NCBI RefSeq assembly: GCF_030816475.1
Contig: NZ_JAUSXF010000001.1
Span: forward strand, 3,162,001-3,226,000
DNA from: Arthrobacter pascens
GTDB lineage: Bacteria; Actinomycetota; Actinomycetes; Actinomycetales; Micrococcaceae
Length of the DNA: 64,000 nt
Reading direction: 5' to 3'
Below are positions 17,929-25,754 of the stretch, piece after piece (the first letter of the stretch is position 1; every line of letters starts with the position of its first letter). The position numbers were made by a program, and so were the translations under genes. The notes under the pieces were generated by a model. That model was not told where the DNA came from. It did no database searches and was given only the letters and a program-made list of their open reading frames with translations.

Positions 17929-17946
17929 CTGAGGGAGAAGAGTTCC

Positions 17947-18297
17947 ATGGGCAATCAGACCACCGAGATGCTCAAAGGCACGCTTGAGGGCATCGTCCTC
18001 GCGATCCTGGCCGTGCGGCCGGCGTACGGCTACGAGATCACCGCCCAGCTGCGCGACCAGGGCTTCTCCGAGATTGCCGAGGGCACCATCTACGCCCTAC
18101 TGGTCAGGATCGAACAGCGCGGCCTCGTGGACGTTGAGAAGGTCCCGTCGGAGAAGGGGCCCCCGCGCAAGGTCTACTCGCTGAACGCACTAGGCGGCGG
18201 GTACCTCGAAGAGTTTTGGAGGACATGGAGTTTCCTCGCAGAACGTATCGAACAGCTCCACCACAACATCAAGAACCCGCAGGACGAAGGAGAGTAA
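17947..18297 (+). CDS. PadR-family transcriptional regulator
   Basis: A 116-residue winged-helix regulator: LKGTLEGIVLAIL, YGYEITAQL and GTIYALLVRIEQRGLV are the classic PadR helices. It probably represses the ABC exporter encoded just downstream and itself. GAGGGAGAAG precedes the ATG. It is followed two bases after its stop by the DUF1048 gene, which marks one operon of four genes (17947-20309). Confidence 0.95.
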   Translation: MGNQTTEMLKGTLEGIVLAILAVRPAYGYEITAQLRDQGFSEIAEGTIYALLVRIEQRGLVDVEKVPSEKGPPRKVYSLNALGGGYLEEFWRTWSFLAERIEQLHHNIKNPQDEGE

Positions 18298-18299
18298 CC

Positions 18300-18677
18300 A
18301 TGGCCGCCAAGTGGATCGAGACCCTCACCGGGTCGCTCGAGCAGAAGAAGCAGTACAAGAAGGACAAGACCCGCATTGATGCCCTCCTCGAGCCGTACGC
18401 AACTGCAGCAAAGGCCATGCACCGGTACGTCATGTACTACGGGGGCATTACGGACGGCGACATGCTCATGACGATGTTCGGCGACCTGGCCGATCTGTGG
18501 GAGCGGGCCGCCGTCGACGGGACGCCGGTGCGCGCGATCGTGGGGGACGATCCGGTGGAGTTCGCCGAGGCCTTTGCACAGGCGTACTCCGGCAGGCAGT
18601 GGATCGACAAAGAGCGCAAGCGCCTGACCGAAGCCATCGACCAGGCCGCCGCCGACGACAACAGCGAGGGGAGCTGA
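18300..18677 (+). CDS. DUF1048 family protein
   Basis: A 125-residue protein of the DUF1048 type, almost always found between PadR and a DrrA-like ATPase. The helical pattern includes AAKAMHRYVMYYGG, DLADLWERAA and the charged QWIDKERKRL. Function is unknown; its fixed context suggests it works with the regulator or the exporter. It starts two bases after the PadR stop and ends four bases before the ATPase start. Confidence 0.85.
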   Translation: MAAKWIETLTGSLEQKKQYKKDKTRIDALLEPYATAAKAMHRYVMYYGGITDGDMLMTMFGDLADLWERAAVDGTPVRAIVGDDPVEFAEAFAQAYSGRQWIDKERKRLTEAIDQAAADDNSEGS

Positions 18678-18681
18678 CCCG

Positions 18682-19548
18682 ATGACCACCGACCAGGCCC
18701 TTGCACCTGCGATCCGGGTGCAGGGCATCGGCAAGTCGTTCAAGGACCTGCAGGTGCTGCGGGGCGTCGACTTCGACGTGAGGGCGGGCAGCATCTTCGC
18801 GCTGCTCGGCTCGAACGGTGCCGGCAAGACCACGCTGGTCCGGATCCTGTCGACGCTGCTGAAGGCCGACGCCGGCACCGCCACGGTCAATGGCTTCGAT
18901 GTCGGCGAGAAACCCGGTGAGGTGCGCGAGTCGATCAGCCTGACCGGCCAGTTCGCCGCGGTTGATGAAGTACTCACCGGCCGTGAGAACCTCGTGCTGA
19001 TCGCCAAGCTGCGTCACCTGAAGAACCCTGGCGCGGTCGCCGACGGCCTGCTTGCCCGCTTCGCCCTTACCGACGCAGGGAACCGCACGGCGTCCACGTA
19101 CTCGGGCGGCATGCGCCGCCGGCTCGACATCGCCATGAGCCTGATCGGGAACCCGCCGATCATCTTCCTCGACGAACCCACCACCGGGCTCGACCCCCAG
19201 GCGCGGATCGAGGTATGGCAGACCATCAGGCAACTGGCCAGTCAGGGCACCACGGTGCTGCTCACCACGCAGTACCTCGACGAGGCCGAACAGCTTGCCG
19301 ACCGGATCGCCATCCTGCACAAGGGCACGATCATCCAGAACGGCACCCTCGCCGAACTCAAGCAACTCCTCCCGCCCGCCAAAGTCGAGTACATCGAGAA
19401 GCAGCCCTCCCTCGAGGACGTCTTCCTCGCCCTCGTCGGGGAAGCTGGCGAGGACGACACCGGGGACGCAGACACGCGCGAGGCAGACTCCGCCGGCGCC
19501 GACGGCCGAACCCGCGGCAGGGTCCCGGCAGGAAAGGAAAAGCAATGA
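18682..19548 (+). CDS. ABC transporter ATP-binding protein, DrrA-like
   Basis: A 288-residue ATPase: Walker A LGSNGAGKTTL, signature YSGGMRRRLDIA, Walker B IIFLDEPTTGLDP, and the daunorubicin-resistance-type C-terminal region (EYIEKQPSLEDVFLAL). It should power drug or lipid export with the permease that follows, whose start overlaps its stop by four bases (ATGA). The last 40 residues are an acidic, low-complexity tail. Confidence 0.96.
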   Translation: MTTDQALAPAIRVQGIGKSFKDLQVLRGVDFDVRAGSIFALLGSNGAGKTTLVRILSTLLKADAGTATVNGFDVGEKPGEVRESISLTGQFAAVDEVLTGRENLVLIAKLRHLKNPGAVADGLLARFALTDAGNRTASTYSGGMRRRLDIAMSLIGNPPIIFLDEPTTGLDPQARIEVWQTIRQLASQGTTVLLTTQYLDEAEQLADRIAILHKGTIIQNGTLAELKQLLPPAKVEYIEKQPSLEDVFLALVGEAGEDDTGDADTREADSAGADGRTRGRVPAGKEKQ

Positions 19549-20309
19549 ACACCCACATCCTCGGCGACACCGGCGTCCTCACCGCACGCTCGCTACGCCA
19601 CATCCTCCACAGCCCCGACACGATCATCACCACTGCTGTCACACCGATCGCGCTGATGCTGCTTTTCGTCTACGTCTTCGGCGGCGCGATCAACACCGGC
19701 TCGGACCAGTCGTACGTCAACTACATGCTCCCCGGCATCTTGCTCATCACCATCGCCTCCGGCATCGCGTACACCGCGTACCGGCTGTTCCTGGACCTGC
19801 AGGGCGGCATCTTCGAACGCTTCCAGTCCATGCCGATTGCCAGGTCCAGCGTGCTCTGGGCGCACGTGCTCACCTCCCTGGCAGCTAACCTGGTCTCCTT
19901 AGCAATCGTTATCGGCGTCGCGCTGATCATGGGATTCCGCACCGGCGCATCCCTGACCGCCTGGCTCGCCGTCGCCGGCATCCTGGTCCTGTTCACCCTC
20001 GCACTGACCTGGATCGCCGTGATCGCCGGACTCTCAGCGAAGACTGTCGACGGCGCGAGCGCGTTCAGCTACCCGCTGATCTTCCTCCCATTCATCAGCT
20101 CGGCGTTCGCGCCTACAGACTCGATGCCCGGCCCGGTCGCATGGTTCGCCGAGAACCAGCCCGTGACCTCCATCGTGAACACCGTCCGGGCCCTGTTCGC
20201 CCAGGAACCCGTCGGCAGCGACATCTGGGTCGCACTCGCCTGGCTCGTCGGCCTGCTAGCCATCGGCTACGCCCTAGCGAGCGTCATCTACCGCCGCAAG
20301 ATCACCTGA
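19545..20309 (+). CDS. ABC transporter permease, DrrB/ABC-2 type
   Basis: A 254-residue membrane protein with six predicted helices and the ABC-2 pattern: LLFVYVFGGAI early, IASGIAYTAYRLFLDLQGGIFERFQSMPIARS in the middle, and the conserved tail LPFISSAFAPTDSMPG and NQPVTSIVNTVRALF. It forms the membrane half of the exporter with the ATPase upstream. The overlap ATGA fixes its start at 19545. Confidence 0.95.
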   Translation: MNTHILGDTGVLTARSLRHILHSPDTIITTAVTPIALMLLFVYVFGGAINTGSDQSYVNYMLPGILLITIASGIAYTAYRLFLDLQGGIFERFQSMPIARSSVLWAHVLTSLAANLVSLAIVIGVALIMGFRTGASLTAWLAVAGILVLFTLALTWIAVIAGLSAKTVDGASAFSYPLIFLPFISSAFAPTDSMPGPVAWFAENQPVTSIVNTVRALFAQEPVGSDIWVALAWLVGLLAIGYALASVIYRRKIT

Positions 20310-20340
20310 GGCCGGGCCCTGCGCAGCTGCGGCGTTTCAT

Positions 20341-21084
20341 TCAGGCTCTGTACCGTGCGAGCAGGCTGAACGCATTCGGAACCTGGCCGTCCCAAGCGGC
20401 TGCGTTCATGCCCTCTGGCCGCCAGAACGGTTCGGAGTGCTCCTCGAGGTGCAGGAGCTCGAAGTCTGCACCGGTGATCGCCATGATCGTCTCTGCGAAT
20501 GTCCGCTGGTACTCGACAGCACCGCCCGCAGGAAATGAATCATTAACATGGCTTCGGGCGAAGTACCCACGGTCACTGCGCACCTCGACCTTGTCGCGGT
20601 CCCAACTCCACAACGGCGTCAGAGGGTGCGCTTCATAGATGAAGAGATGGCCTCCCGGTCGCAGCAGGCGTTGCATCTCGGACAGCCATGCCTCAAGATC
20701 CTCGACCCAGATCAGCGCACCTTTGCCCGTGTAGATGAGGTCGGCCGAGTTATCGATGAGGCCACTCGCCGGCAGCGTCGCGGTCACATACCTGCAGTCG
20801 ACGCCGAGTTCGTCTGCCCGGCGTTGCGCTGCGGACGCCGCTGAGGGGCTGTAATCGACGCCGGTGACGCTGCGGGCACCAAGGCGTATCAGTGCCACGT
20901 CGTCTATGCCGTGGCCGCTCATCGGGTGCACCACGTCCGCGCCGACGACGATTTCACGGAGCACAGTTTCCTCGATGGGAAGCAGCCTGGCGGACTTCGC
21001 CTCGTCCAGCACCTCTTCGTACTCGTCGATGTACTTGTGGGACGCTGATTCCCAGGCCTGCTGCGTGTTGTTGTGAACGCTCAT
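20341..21084 (-). CDS. Class I SAM-dependent methyltransferase
   Basis: A 247-residue methyltransferase. Motif I is HPMSGHGIDDVALIRLGA and is followed by the acidic residue in VTGVDYS that binds the ribose of SAM. Motif II is in DLIYTGKGALIWV and motif III in LRPGGHLFIYE. Methyl acceptor unknown. GGGGAGATGAG puts a GGAG-type site directly before the ATG at 21084. Its right-hand neighbour is a broken SRPBCC gene. Confidence 0.9.
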   Translation of the reverse strand: MSVHNNTQQAWESASHKYIDEYEEVLDEAKSARLLPIEETVLREIVVGADVVHPMSGHGIDDVALIRLGARSVTGVDYSPSAASAAQRRADELGVDCRYVTATLPASGLIDNSADLIYTGKGALIWVEDLEAWLSEMQRLLRPGGHLFIYEAHPLTPLWSWDRDKVEVRSDRGYFARSHVNDSFPAGGAVEYQRTFAETIMAITGADFELLHLEEHSEPFWRPEGMNAAAWDGQVPNAFSLLARYRA

Positions 21085-21199
21085 CTCCCCCACTTTTCCA
21101 GAGGATTCGTGCTGACACCATCCCTCCGGACACCTGTGGGGCCGGCACACAGTGAACCTCAGCGCCGTCGGATTCAAGCCTGTTCTGGGGCGGACCCCC

Positions 21200-21699
21200 T
21201 CAATCCAAGGCTGACAGGAGGCCGTTGAGGCGGAGGCGGGTCGCGCCCCGGAGGTGCGGGAGATCGCGGCTTCCGTCGCCCGAGAGTTTGACGAACACAA
21301 CCTGCTCGGTCCACCGTATCTGGGTGCCATCCTGGACTGCATCGAATTCGATCGTTGCGAGCGAGGCCCACCTCAAGACATCATTCACGGCCGACTCGTA
21401 GGTGTAGACGATCCTGCTGGCAGGGACAATGTCGATGTACCTGGACCGGTATCTAAGAGATTCCGGTGGCATGTCAAAGGAGGTGAAGACGCTCGTCGCG
21501 GTGTCTCCATGCCCACCCGGAAGTCGTGATCATACGAAGCTCGGCTGCCAGGGAGCTTGAACCACCGCCGCCACATCGCAGTATCGGCAAAAGCCTGGAA
21601 CGCCTTGTGGGGCGAGGCAGGCAGGTAATGGGAGATCACGAAGGTTTCGTGCCGGATCCCCTGCGTTGGCTGTTCTGCGAACTCCTGATTTTCCGACAC
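21200..21699 (-). pseudogene. SRPBCC (AHSA1-like) protein, frameshifted
   Basis: Two adjoining frames together make one AHSA1-type domain of about 165 residues. The first frame runs from a GTG at 21699 (behind AAGGGG) through HKAFQAFADTAMWRRWFKLPG to YDHDFRVG. The second continues with TSVFTSFDMPPESLRY, then YTYESAVNDVL and VVFVKLSGDG to a stop at 21200. The switch lies at about 21503-21513 and needs one missing base. The protein level of both halves is otherwise well preserved, so the lesion is recent or a sequencing error. Confidence 0.8.
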
Positions 21700-21778
21700 G
21701 TGTATCGTCCCCTTCGTGCGTAGCTGCAGCTCGGTGCCCTTGCTCACTCTCAACACGAGAAGGCTGCAAGCGTAAGCA

Positions 21779-22120
21779 TTATTCCGGTCCGCCGACAAGC
21801 TCCGGCGAGTACGCGGTGAATCCTTCCCGCAGCCGCACGGATTCGCCCATCACGGCGATGTCCTCCCACATCACCAGGAATGATCCGCGGTGCCGCCACC
21901 TGAGCATCCGGGGCAGGGGCCACGGCTGGGTGACGCCGGTCCGTTCGTAGCCGAGGAACGAGGAAACGCTGTGCGGACTGACTACCAAGCCCAGAAGGCG
22001 GGCTTCTGCCATCAGCTGCTGCGGGGCGCCGTCGACCACGAAGCGCGCGTCCGCCACCCGGCCCAGCTTCACGCCGTCGCTGTCGTGAACCGCCCTGCCC
22101 AGGAGGTCACCGAGGATCAT
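21779..22120 (-). CDS. PRC-barrel domain protein (second of the NRAMP operon pair)
   Basis: A 113-residue protein starting MILGDLLGRAVHDSDGVKLGRVADARF, a standard PRC-barrel opening. The rest (VSPHSVSSFLGYER, WPLPRMLRWR) has no family I know. PRC barrels bind other proteins or RNA and also occur in magnesium-transport accessory proteins. The ATG at 22120 lies inside the end of the previous gene (14-base overlap), so translation is coupled. Confidence 0.75.
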   Translation of the reverse strand: MILGDLLGRAVHDSDGVKLGRVADARFVVDGAPQQLMAEARLLGLVVSPHSVSSFLGYERTGVTQPWPLPRMLRWRHRGSFLVMWEDIAVMGESVRLREGFTAYSPELVGGPE

Positions 22121-22502
22121 GGCGTCCTCCTGGGATGCGGGCGATGATCTTGTCCCGGATCCAGCGCTCCACCCAGTCGGCGTCGAGGCTGTCACCACTG
22201 ACACCCAGCTTGATGACCACGCCAACGTCGGCCACGTCCTTCCACGGGATCCGGATCAGCCGGGACGACGGCGGCCTGCCGCCAAAGATCCTGGTGCCCA
22301 GGACGGGACCGGTGAGCAGGGCCGTGATGACGGGGGCGGGGGTTCCTTCGGGTATTTCAGTCCCGGGCTCGGGCCCGCTGAGTTCGAGGTCGTCCACCGT
22401 GGTGACCGGGACGCCGTCGTTATCCAATGCCTGCCGGTCCAGCAGGTGGAGCTGGGCGTCAAGGGTGCGCCCGGCGATCGGGGGTACCGGGACCAGTTTC
22501 AT
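22107..22502 (-). CDS. PRC-barrel-like protein (first of the NRAMP operon pair)
   Basis: A 131-residue protein with a PRC-like stretch at about 15-45 (DAQLHLLDRQALDNDGVPV, then VDDLELS). A second segment has RLIRIPWKDVADVGVVIKL, and an amphipathic C-terminal helix (WVERWIRDKIIARIPG) follows. It starts inside the transporter stop (ATGA, four-base overlap) and ends overlapping the next PRC gene. A soluble accessory or regulatory subunit of the transporter is the simplest inference. Confidence 0.75.
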   Translation of the reverse strand: MKLVPVPPIAGRTLDAQLHLLDRQALDNDGVPVTTVDDLELSGPEPGTEIPEGTPAPVITALLTGPVLGTRIFGGRPPSSRLIRIPWKDVADVGVVIKLGVSGDSLDADWVERWIRDKIIARIPGGRHDPR

Positions 22503-23728
22503 GATCCTGCTCCTGTCACGATCATCAGGGGTATGGCTGCCAGCGAAGCCGCCAGGATGATGACCAGGTAGATCATGGCGAGCACGTTGACGGGACGGCC
22601 GTTGACATGCTTGCCCATGTACTGCGGATCGTTGGCCACGATCAGGATGGGTAGATAGGTCAGCGGCAGCGCGATCGCGGAGAACACCACGGAGTATTCG
22701 GTGATGAGCACGGGATCGACGCCTGTGGACAGAACCGCAATGCCGATCAGCAGGGTGATGATCATGGACAGGTGGAAGCGGGCGGCCTGCGCGGGGCGGC
22801 GGAACTTTCCCCAGGACCAGCCGAAGAACTGAGCCAGGGTGTAGCCGCTGGAGAGGGTGGTTTCCAGGGCTGCACCGAACGTGGCGGCCACGAGGCCAAC
22901 CAGGACGAAGGCCAGCCCGAGTTTCCCGGCCCCTTCGGCGACGGGCAGGATCACCTGGGACAGCGAGGTGACGGCGATTCCGGCCGGCAGGAGCACGACG
23001 GCGGCGCAGCCGGCGATGGCCACGGACAGCACCCCGCCGAGCGGGAAGCCGACAAGGACGTTGATCCGTGACTGGATCAGGTCCTTGATCGACCAGCCTT
23101 CCTCCACAGCCCCGGAGGAGAAGAAGAACACTTCGTACGGCGTCATGGCGGCGCCAAACAGGGCTATGGCGTAATACCAGTACGAGGAGGCGGTCTCCTC
23201 GTCCGGAACGGCCGGTGCCAGGGCCTGCCCGGCAAGGTTGCCCCAGTCCGGTTTGAGCAGGAAGAGCGCCACCGCGAACACGATCAGGGTCAGCCCGAGG
23301 AGGCCCGTGACGTTTTCCATGATGGAGAATTTGACCCGCCAGACCACCAGCCACACGGCGAGCGCCGCCACCGGGATCCACAGCAGGTAGTGGACGCTGC
23401 TGGCCAGCTGGAGCGCCAGGGCCACCCCGCCGATCTCGGCCGTCACGGTCATGAGGTTGATCAGGAAGGATGCGGACAGGTTTGCCAGCCCCGCCCGCGG
23501 CCCGAGCCGTTCGCGGATGACCTCGAAGGTGGCCCGGCCGGAGACTGCGGCCACCCGCCCGGACATGTTGGCGAACAGGCAGATGCCCACGACCCCGACA
23601 AGCACCACCCACACCAGGGACATCCCGAACCGGGACCCGACGACGGCGTTGGTTACCAGGTCCCCGATGTCCACGAAGCCGCCGATTGCGGTGAGGATAC
23701 CGAGGGCGACCCCCAGGATGCGCTTCAT
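22499..23728 (-). CDS. NRAMP-related divalent metal transporter with altered metal site
   Basis: A 409-residue membrane protein with about eleven helices and the NRAMP (SLC11) layout. In classical NRAMPs helix 1 has DPGN and helix 6 has MPH. Here helix 1 reads DIGD (20-23) and helix 6 reads TPY (196-198, in GAAMTPYEVFFFSSG). Loss of the soft Met ligand is a mark of the NRAMP-related magnesium transporters rather than manganese/iron carriers, so Mg2+ or a broader range is inferred. It sits between a lipoprotein gene and two PRC-barrel genes, all overlapping. The start at 23728 is fixed by the ATGA overlap with the lipoprotein stop. Confidence 0.88.
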   Translation of the reverse strand: MKRILGVALGILTAIGGFVDIGDLVTNAVVGSRFGMSLVWVVLVGVVGICLFANMSGRVAAVSGRATFEVIRERLGPRAGLANLSASFLINLMTVTAEIGGVALALQLASSVHYLLWIPVAALAVWLVVWRVKFSIMENVTGLLGLTLIVFAVALFLLKPDWGNLAGQALAPAVPDEETASSYWYYAIALFGAAMTPYEVFFFSSGAVEEGWSIKDLIQSRINVLVGFPLGGVLSVAIAGCAAVVLLPAGIAVTSLSQVILPVAEGAGKLGLAFVLVGLVAATFGAALETTLSSGYTLAQFFGWSWGKFRRPAQAARFHLSMIITLLIGIAVLSTGVDPVLITEYSVVFSAIALPLTYLPILIVANDPQYMGKHVNGRPVNVLAMIYLVIILAASLAAIPLMIVTGAGS

Positions 23729-24189
23729 TGTGCGCCCACCTTGGTCTTCAGTTCGGACAATCGGCGTGCCGCTTCGTCCAGTGCCTGCTGGCCGTCCTCG
23801 GCGGAGGGGGCGCCGTCGTTGCCGGCCACCGCATCCCGGGCGGTGTTCAGGCCCGCGGTGCAGCCGTCCAGGACGGCCAGCGCTTCCTGGCGCACCTGCC
23901 GGTCCTCCTGGCTGTTCGGCGAGAGCCGGACCACGCTGTCCCGGCTGGTCTGGAGTTCCCTGAGGGAGTCGTCGAGTGCCGTGGCTGCGGCAGCGGTGGT
24001 CAGTTTGCCGGTGGATTCCTGCCGGAGGGCGAGCCGGGCTGTGGCAATGGCTGAAGCGGAATCTTCGACGGCGGTTGAGACGGTGTCCGTGACGCCGCCG
24101 CAGCCGGTGAGGAACGCCGCGGCCGCAAGGCACAGGGCGAGGAGGAGTGTGCGCTTCGACGTCCGGGTGTTGCCCGGCCGGGTCTCCAC
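23725..24189 (-). CDS. Lipoprotein, first gene of the NRAMP-related operon
   Basis: A 154-residue protein with a lipoprotein signal: a basic start (NTRTSKR), a hydrophobic core and the lipobox LTGC. The mature part is an all-helical, Ala/Ser/Asp-rich chain with regular spacing, likely a three-helix bundle at the outer face of the membrane. GGAGG lies five bases before the GTG at 24189, which decides the start over longer options. It is co-translated with the transporter (ATGA). No family is recognised. An extracytoplasmic partner of the transporter is plausible. Confidence 0.75.
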   Translation of the reverse strand: METRPGNTRTSKRTLLLALCLAAAAFLTGCGGVTDTVSTAVEDSASAIATARLALRQESTGKLTTAAAATALDDSLRELQTSRDSVVRLSPNSQEDRQVRQEALAVLDGCTAGLNTARDAVAGNDGAPSAEDGQQALDEAARRLSELKTKVGAQ

Positions 24190-24266
24190 ATCCGCCTCCA
24201 GCCTCCGGACCCGGGGTCCGGTCGATCGGAACAACCTGTTCCGCGGCTGACCAGCGGAAACAGCTT

Positions 24267-24284
24267 TGACTTGAGTCAGTTATA
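24267..24284 (-). promoter_or_regulatory. Promoter and palindrome upstream of the NRAMP-related operon
   Basis: On the minus strand TATAAC (24284-24279) is a good -10 hexamer. Directly downstream is an inverted repeat with TGACT and AGTCA arms two bases apart (24267-24278), placed at the expected transcription start. It could be a metalloregulator site. It does not match the DtxR consensus. Confidence 0.45.
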
Positions 24285-24371
24285 GCACTCCGGGCCGGGG
24301 TTTGGGCGGATACCGTTGGGGCATTTGTGCTGGTGGTAGCCGGGTAGGCCGCCCCGGCGTAGCATCCAGCC

Positions 24372-25151
24372 ATGGAACCAATTCGGGTCATCTTTCTACC
24401 TGGCAGCGTGCTCCCTGCCCAGCCGGCCTATGGCGCGCTCATCAACGCCCTGGGGCCCGACATCCAGGCCGTGGCCAAGGACCTGGAACTGTATGCGGGG
24501 GACGCGCCTCCGCCCGGCTGGAGCCTGGACACGGAGATCGACGGCGTGCTGCGCGACGCCGACGCCCGCGGCTGGGAGACCTTCCATCTAGTGGGCTACT
24601 CGGGCGGCGGCGCTGCCGCTCTGGCCTTTGCTGCCAGGCACCCGGAGCGACTGCTAAGCCTGACCCTGCTTGAGCCCGCCTGGGCTGGAAGTTGGGACTG
24701 GAGCCCTGCGCACGCGGAGCTCTGGAAGAAGTACGAGCAACTCGAAGCTCTGCCTCCCGAGCAGTTCATGCCTGCCTTCATGAGGCTGGGTGTGAAGCCC
24801 GACGTCGTCCTTCCGCCACCGCCTCCCGGTCCCCCGCCGCCGTGGATGGCGAAGCGCCCGGCCGGCATCAAGGCGTTCCTGGAGACCTTCAAGAGTTACG
24901 ACCTGGACCGTGCACGCCTGGCTTCCTTCGCCAAACCGGTGTTGTTCGTGCTCGGCGCTCTGAGCAACCCTGACGACTACGGCGAGATTGCGAGTCGGCT
25001 GGCAAGGGTCTTCTTCCCGGACTTTCACCTGGAGGTGTTCCCGAAGCGCCACCACTTCGACCCGCCGCACCGGATCGAGCCCGAGCGGCTGGCTGAGTTA
25101 CTGCACCGGCATTGGGAAGGGGCCGAAAGCGAGCGGCAGGCCACGGGGTAA
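24372..25151 (+). CDS. Alpha/beta hydrolase
   Basis: A 259-residue alpha/beta hydrolase. The nucleophile elbow is GYSGGG with Ser77, and the catalytic His lies in the run RHHFDPPHR near the C-terminus. A proline-rich loop (PPPPPPGPPPPWM, about 152-164) marks the cap. Substrate unknown. The gene is preceded by a palindromic gap and read away from the NRAMP operon. A second, broken copy of this gene is at 47282-47888; the two share about two thirds of their residues outside the deletion. Confidence 0.9.
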   Translation: MEPIRVIFLPGSVLPAQPAYGALINALGPDIQAVAKDLELYAGDAPPPGWSLDTEIDGVLRDADARGWETFHLVGYSGGGAAALAFAARHPERLLSLTLLEPAWAGSWDWSPAHAELWKKYEQLEALPPEQFMPAFMRLGVKPDVVLPPPPPGPPPPWMAKRPAGIKAFLETFKSYDLDRARLASFAKPVLFVLGALSNPDDYGEIASRLARVFFPDFHLEVFPKRHHFDPPHRIEPERLAELLHRHWEGAESERQATG

Positions 25152-25289
25152 CGCGCCGCTGGCAAGGTTCCTCCACCAGGGCGGCCGCTGACCTTTCCCA
25201 GGTGTTCGCGCGCCTGACCGTTGCGCATGCAGGGTGGGATACTCGGTGTTGTGGGGTACCCATCTTCTTGGTGTGTGCAGGATTGGTTG

Positions 25290-25694
25290 GTGAGTGGTGT
25301 GGCACGCTTCGCCGTAACTTTGCTGGCGGCGGCCGCGCTGCTGTGCGGGTGCACCACCTCATCAGGGCAGGTGACTGACCGCTCAGGGACTGACCACTCA
25401 GGGCTTGTCGGAGGGTACGTCCTGACCGCACCGGTCTGCCCAGTCGAACGTATTGATCAGGAGTGTCCGCCACGCCCCGTGTCGGGAGCCAGGGTCGTCG
25501 CACTGGACGGAGACGCCGTCCGCGGTTCAACTATCACGGACAACGACGGTGCCTTCCAGCTCACACTTCCTGACGGCCGCTACTTGATAAAAGCAACCAA
25601 TGTCGGCGGCTACGCTTCGACAGCCACCCAGGAAGTTGCCGTCTCGGACGCTCCCCGTCACATCACGCTGGTCGTTGACAGCGGCATTCGCTGA
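25290..25694 (+). CDS. Lipoprotein with carboxypeptidase-regulatory-like beta domain
   Basis: A protein of about 134 residues from the GTG at 25290. A hydrophobic stretch ends in LLCGC, an acceptable lipobox. The mature part has the CarboxypepD_reg-like pattern: SGARVVALDGDAVRGSTITD, then NDGAFQLTLPDGRYLIKA, a small extracellular beta sandwich. Four cysteines may form disulfides. An in-frame ATG at 25227 would add 21 residues before the signal sequence and is less likely. Function unknown. Confidence 0.65.
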   Translation: MSGVARFAVTLLAAAALLCGCTTSSGQVTDRSGTDHSGLVGGYVLTAPVCPVERIDQECPPRPVSGARVVALDGDAVRGSTITDNDGAFQLTLPDGRYLIKATNVGGYASTATQEVAVSDAPRHITLVVDSGIR

Positions 25695-25754
25695 ACCTAC
25701 TGATCCTTCAGTGCCCGCCACAAGGAGAACCCTGTTGATTTTCTGACTGGGCCT

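Noticed and set aside
24267..24290. HspR (HAIR) or DtxR/IdeR operator
   Set aside because: CTTGAGT is present, but the second arm is incomplete and the spacing is 10 rather than 7. The DtxR consensus is not matched.
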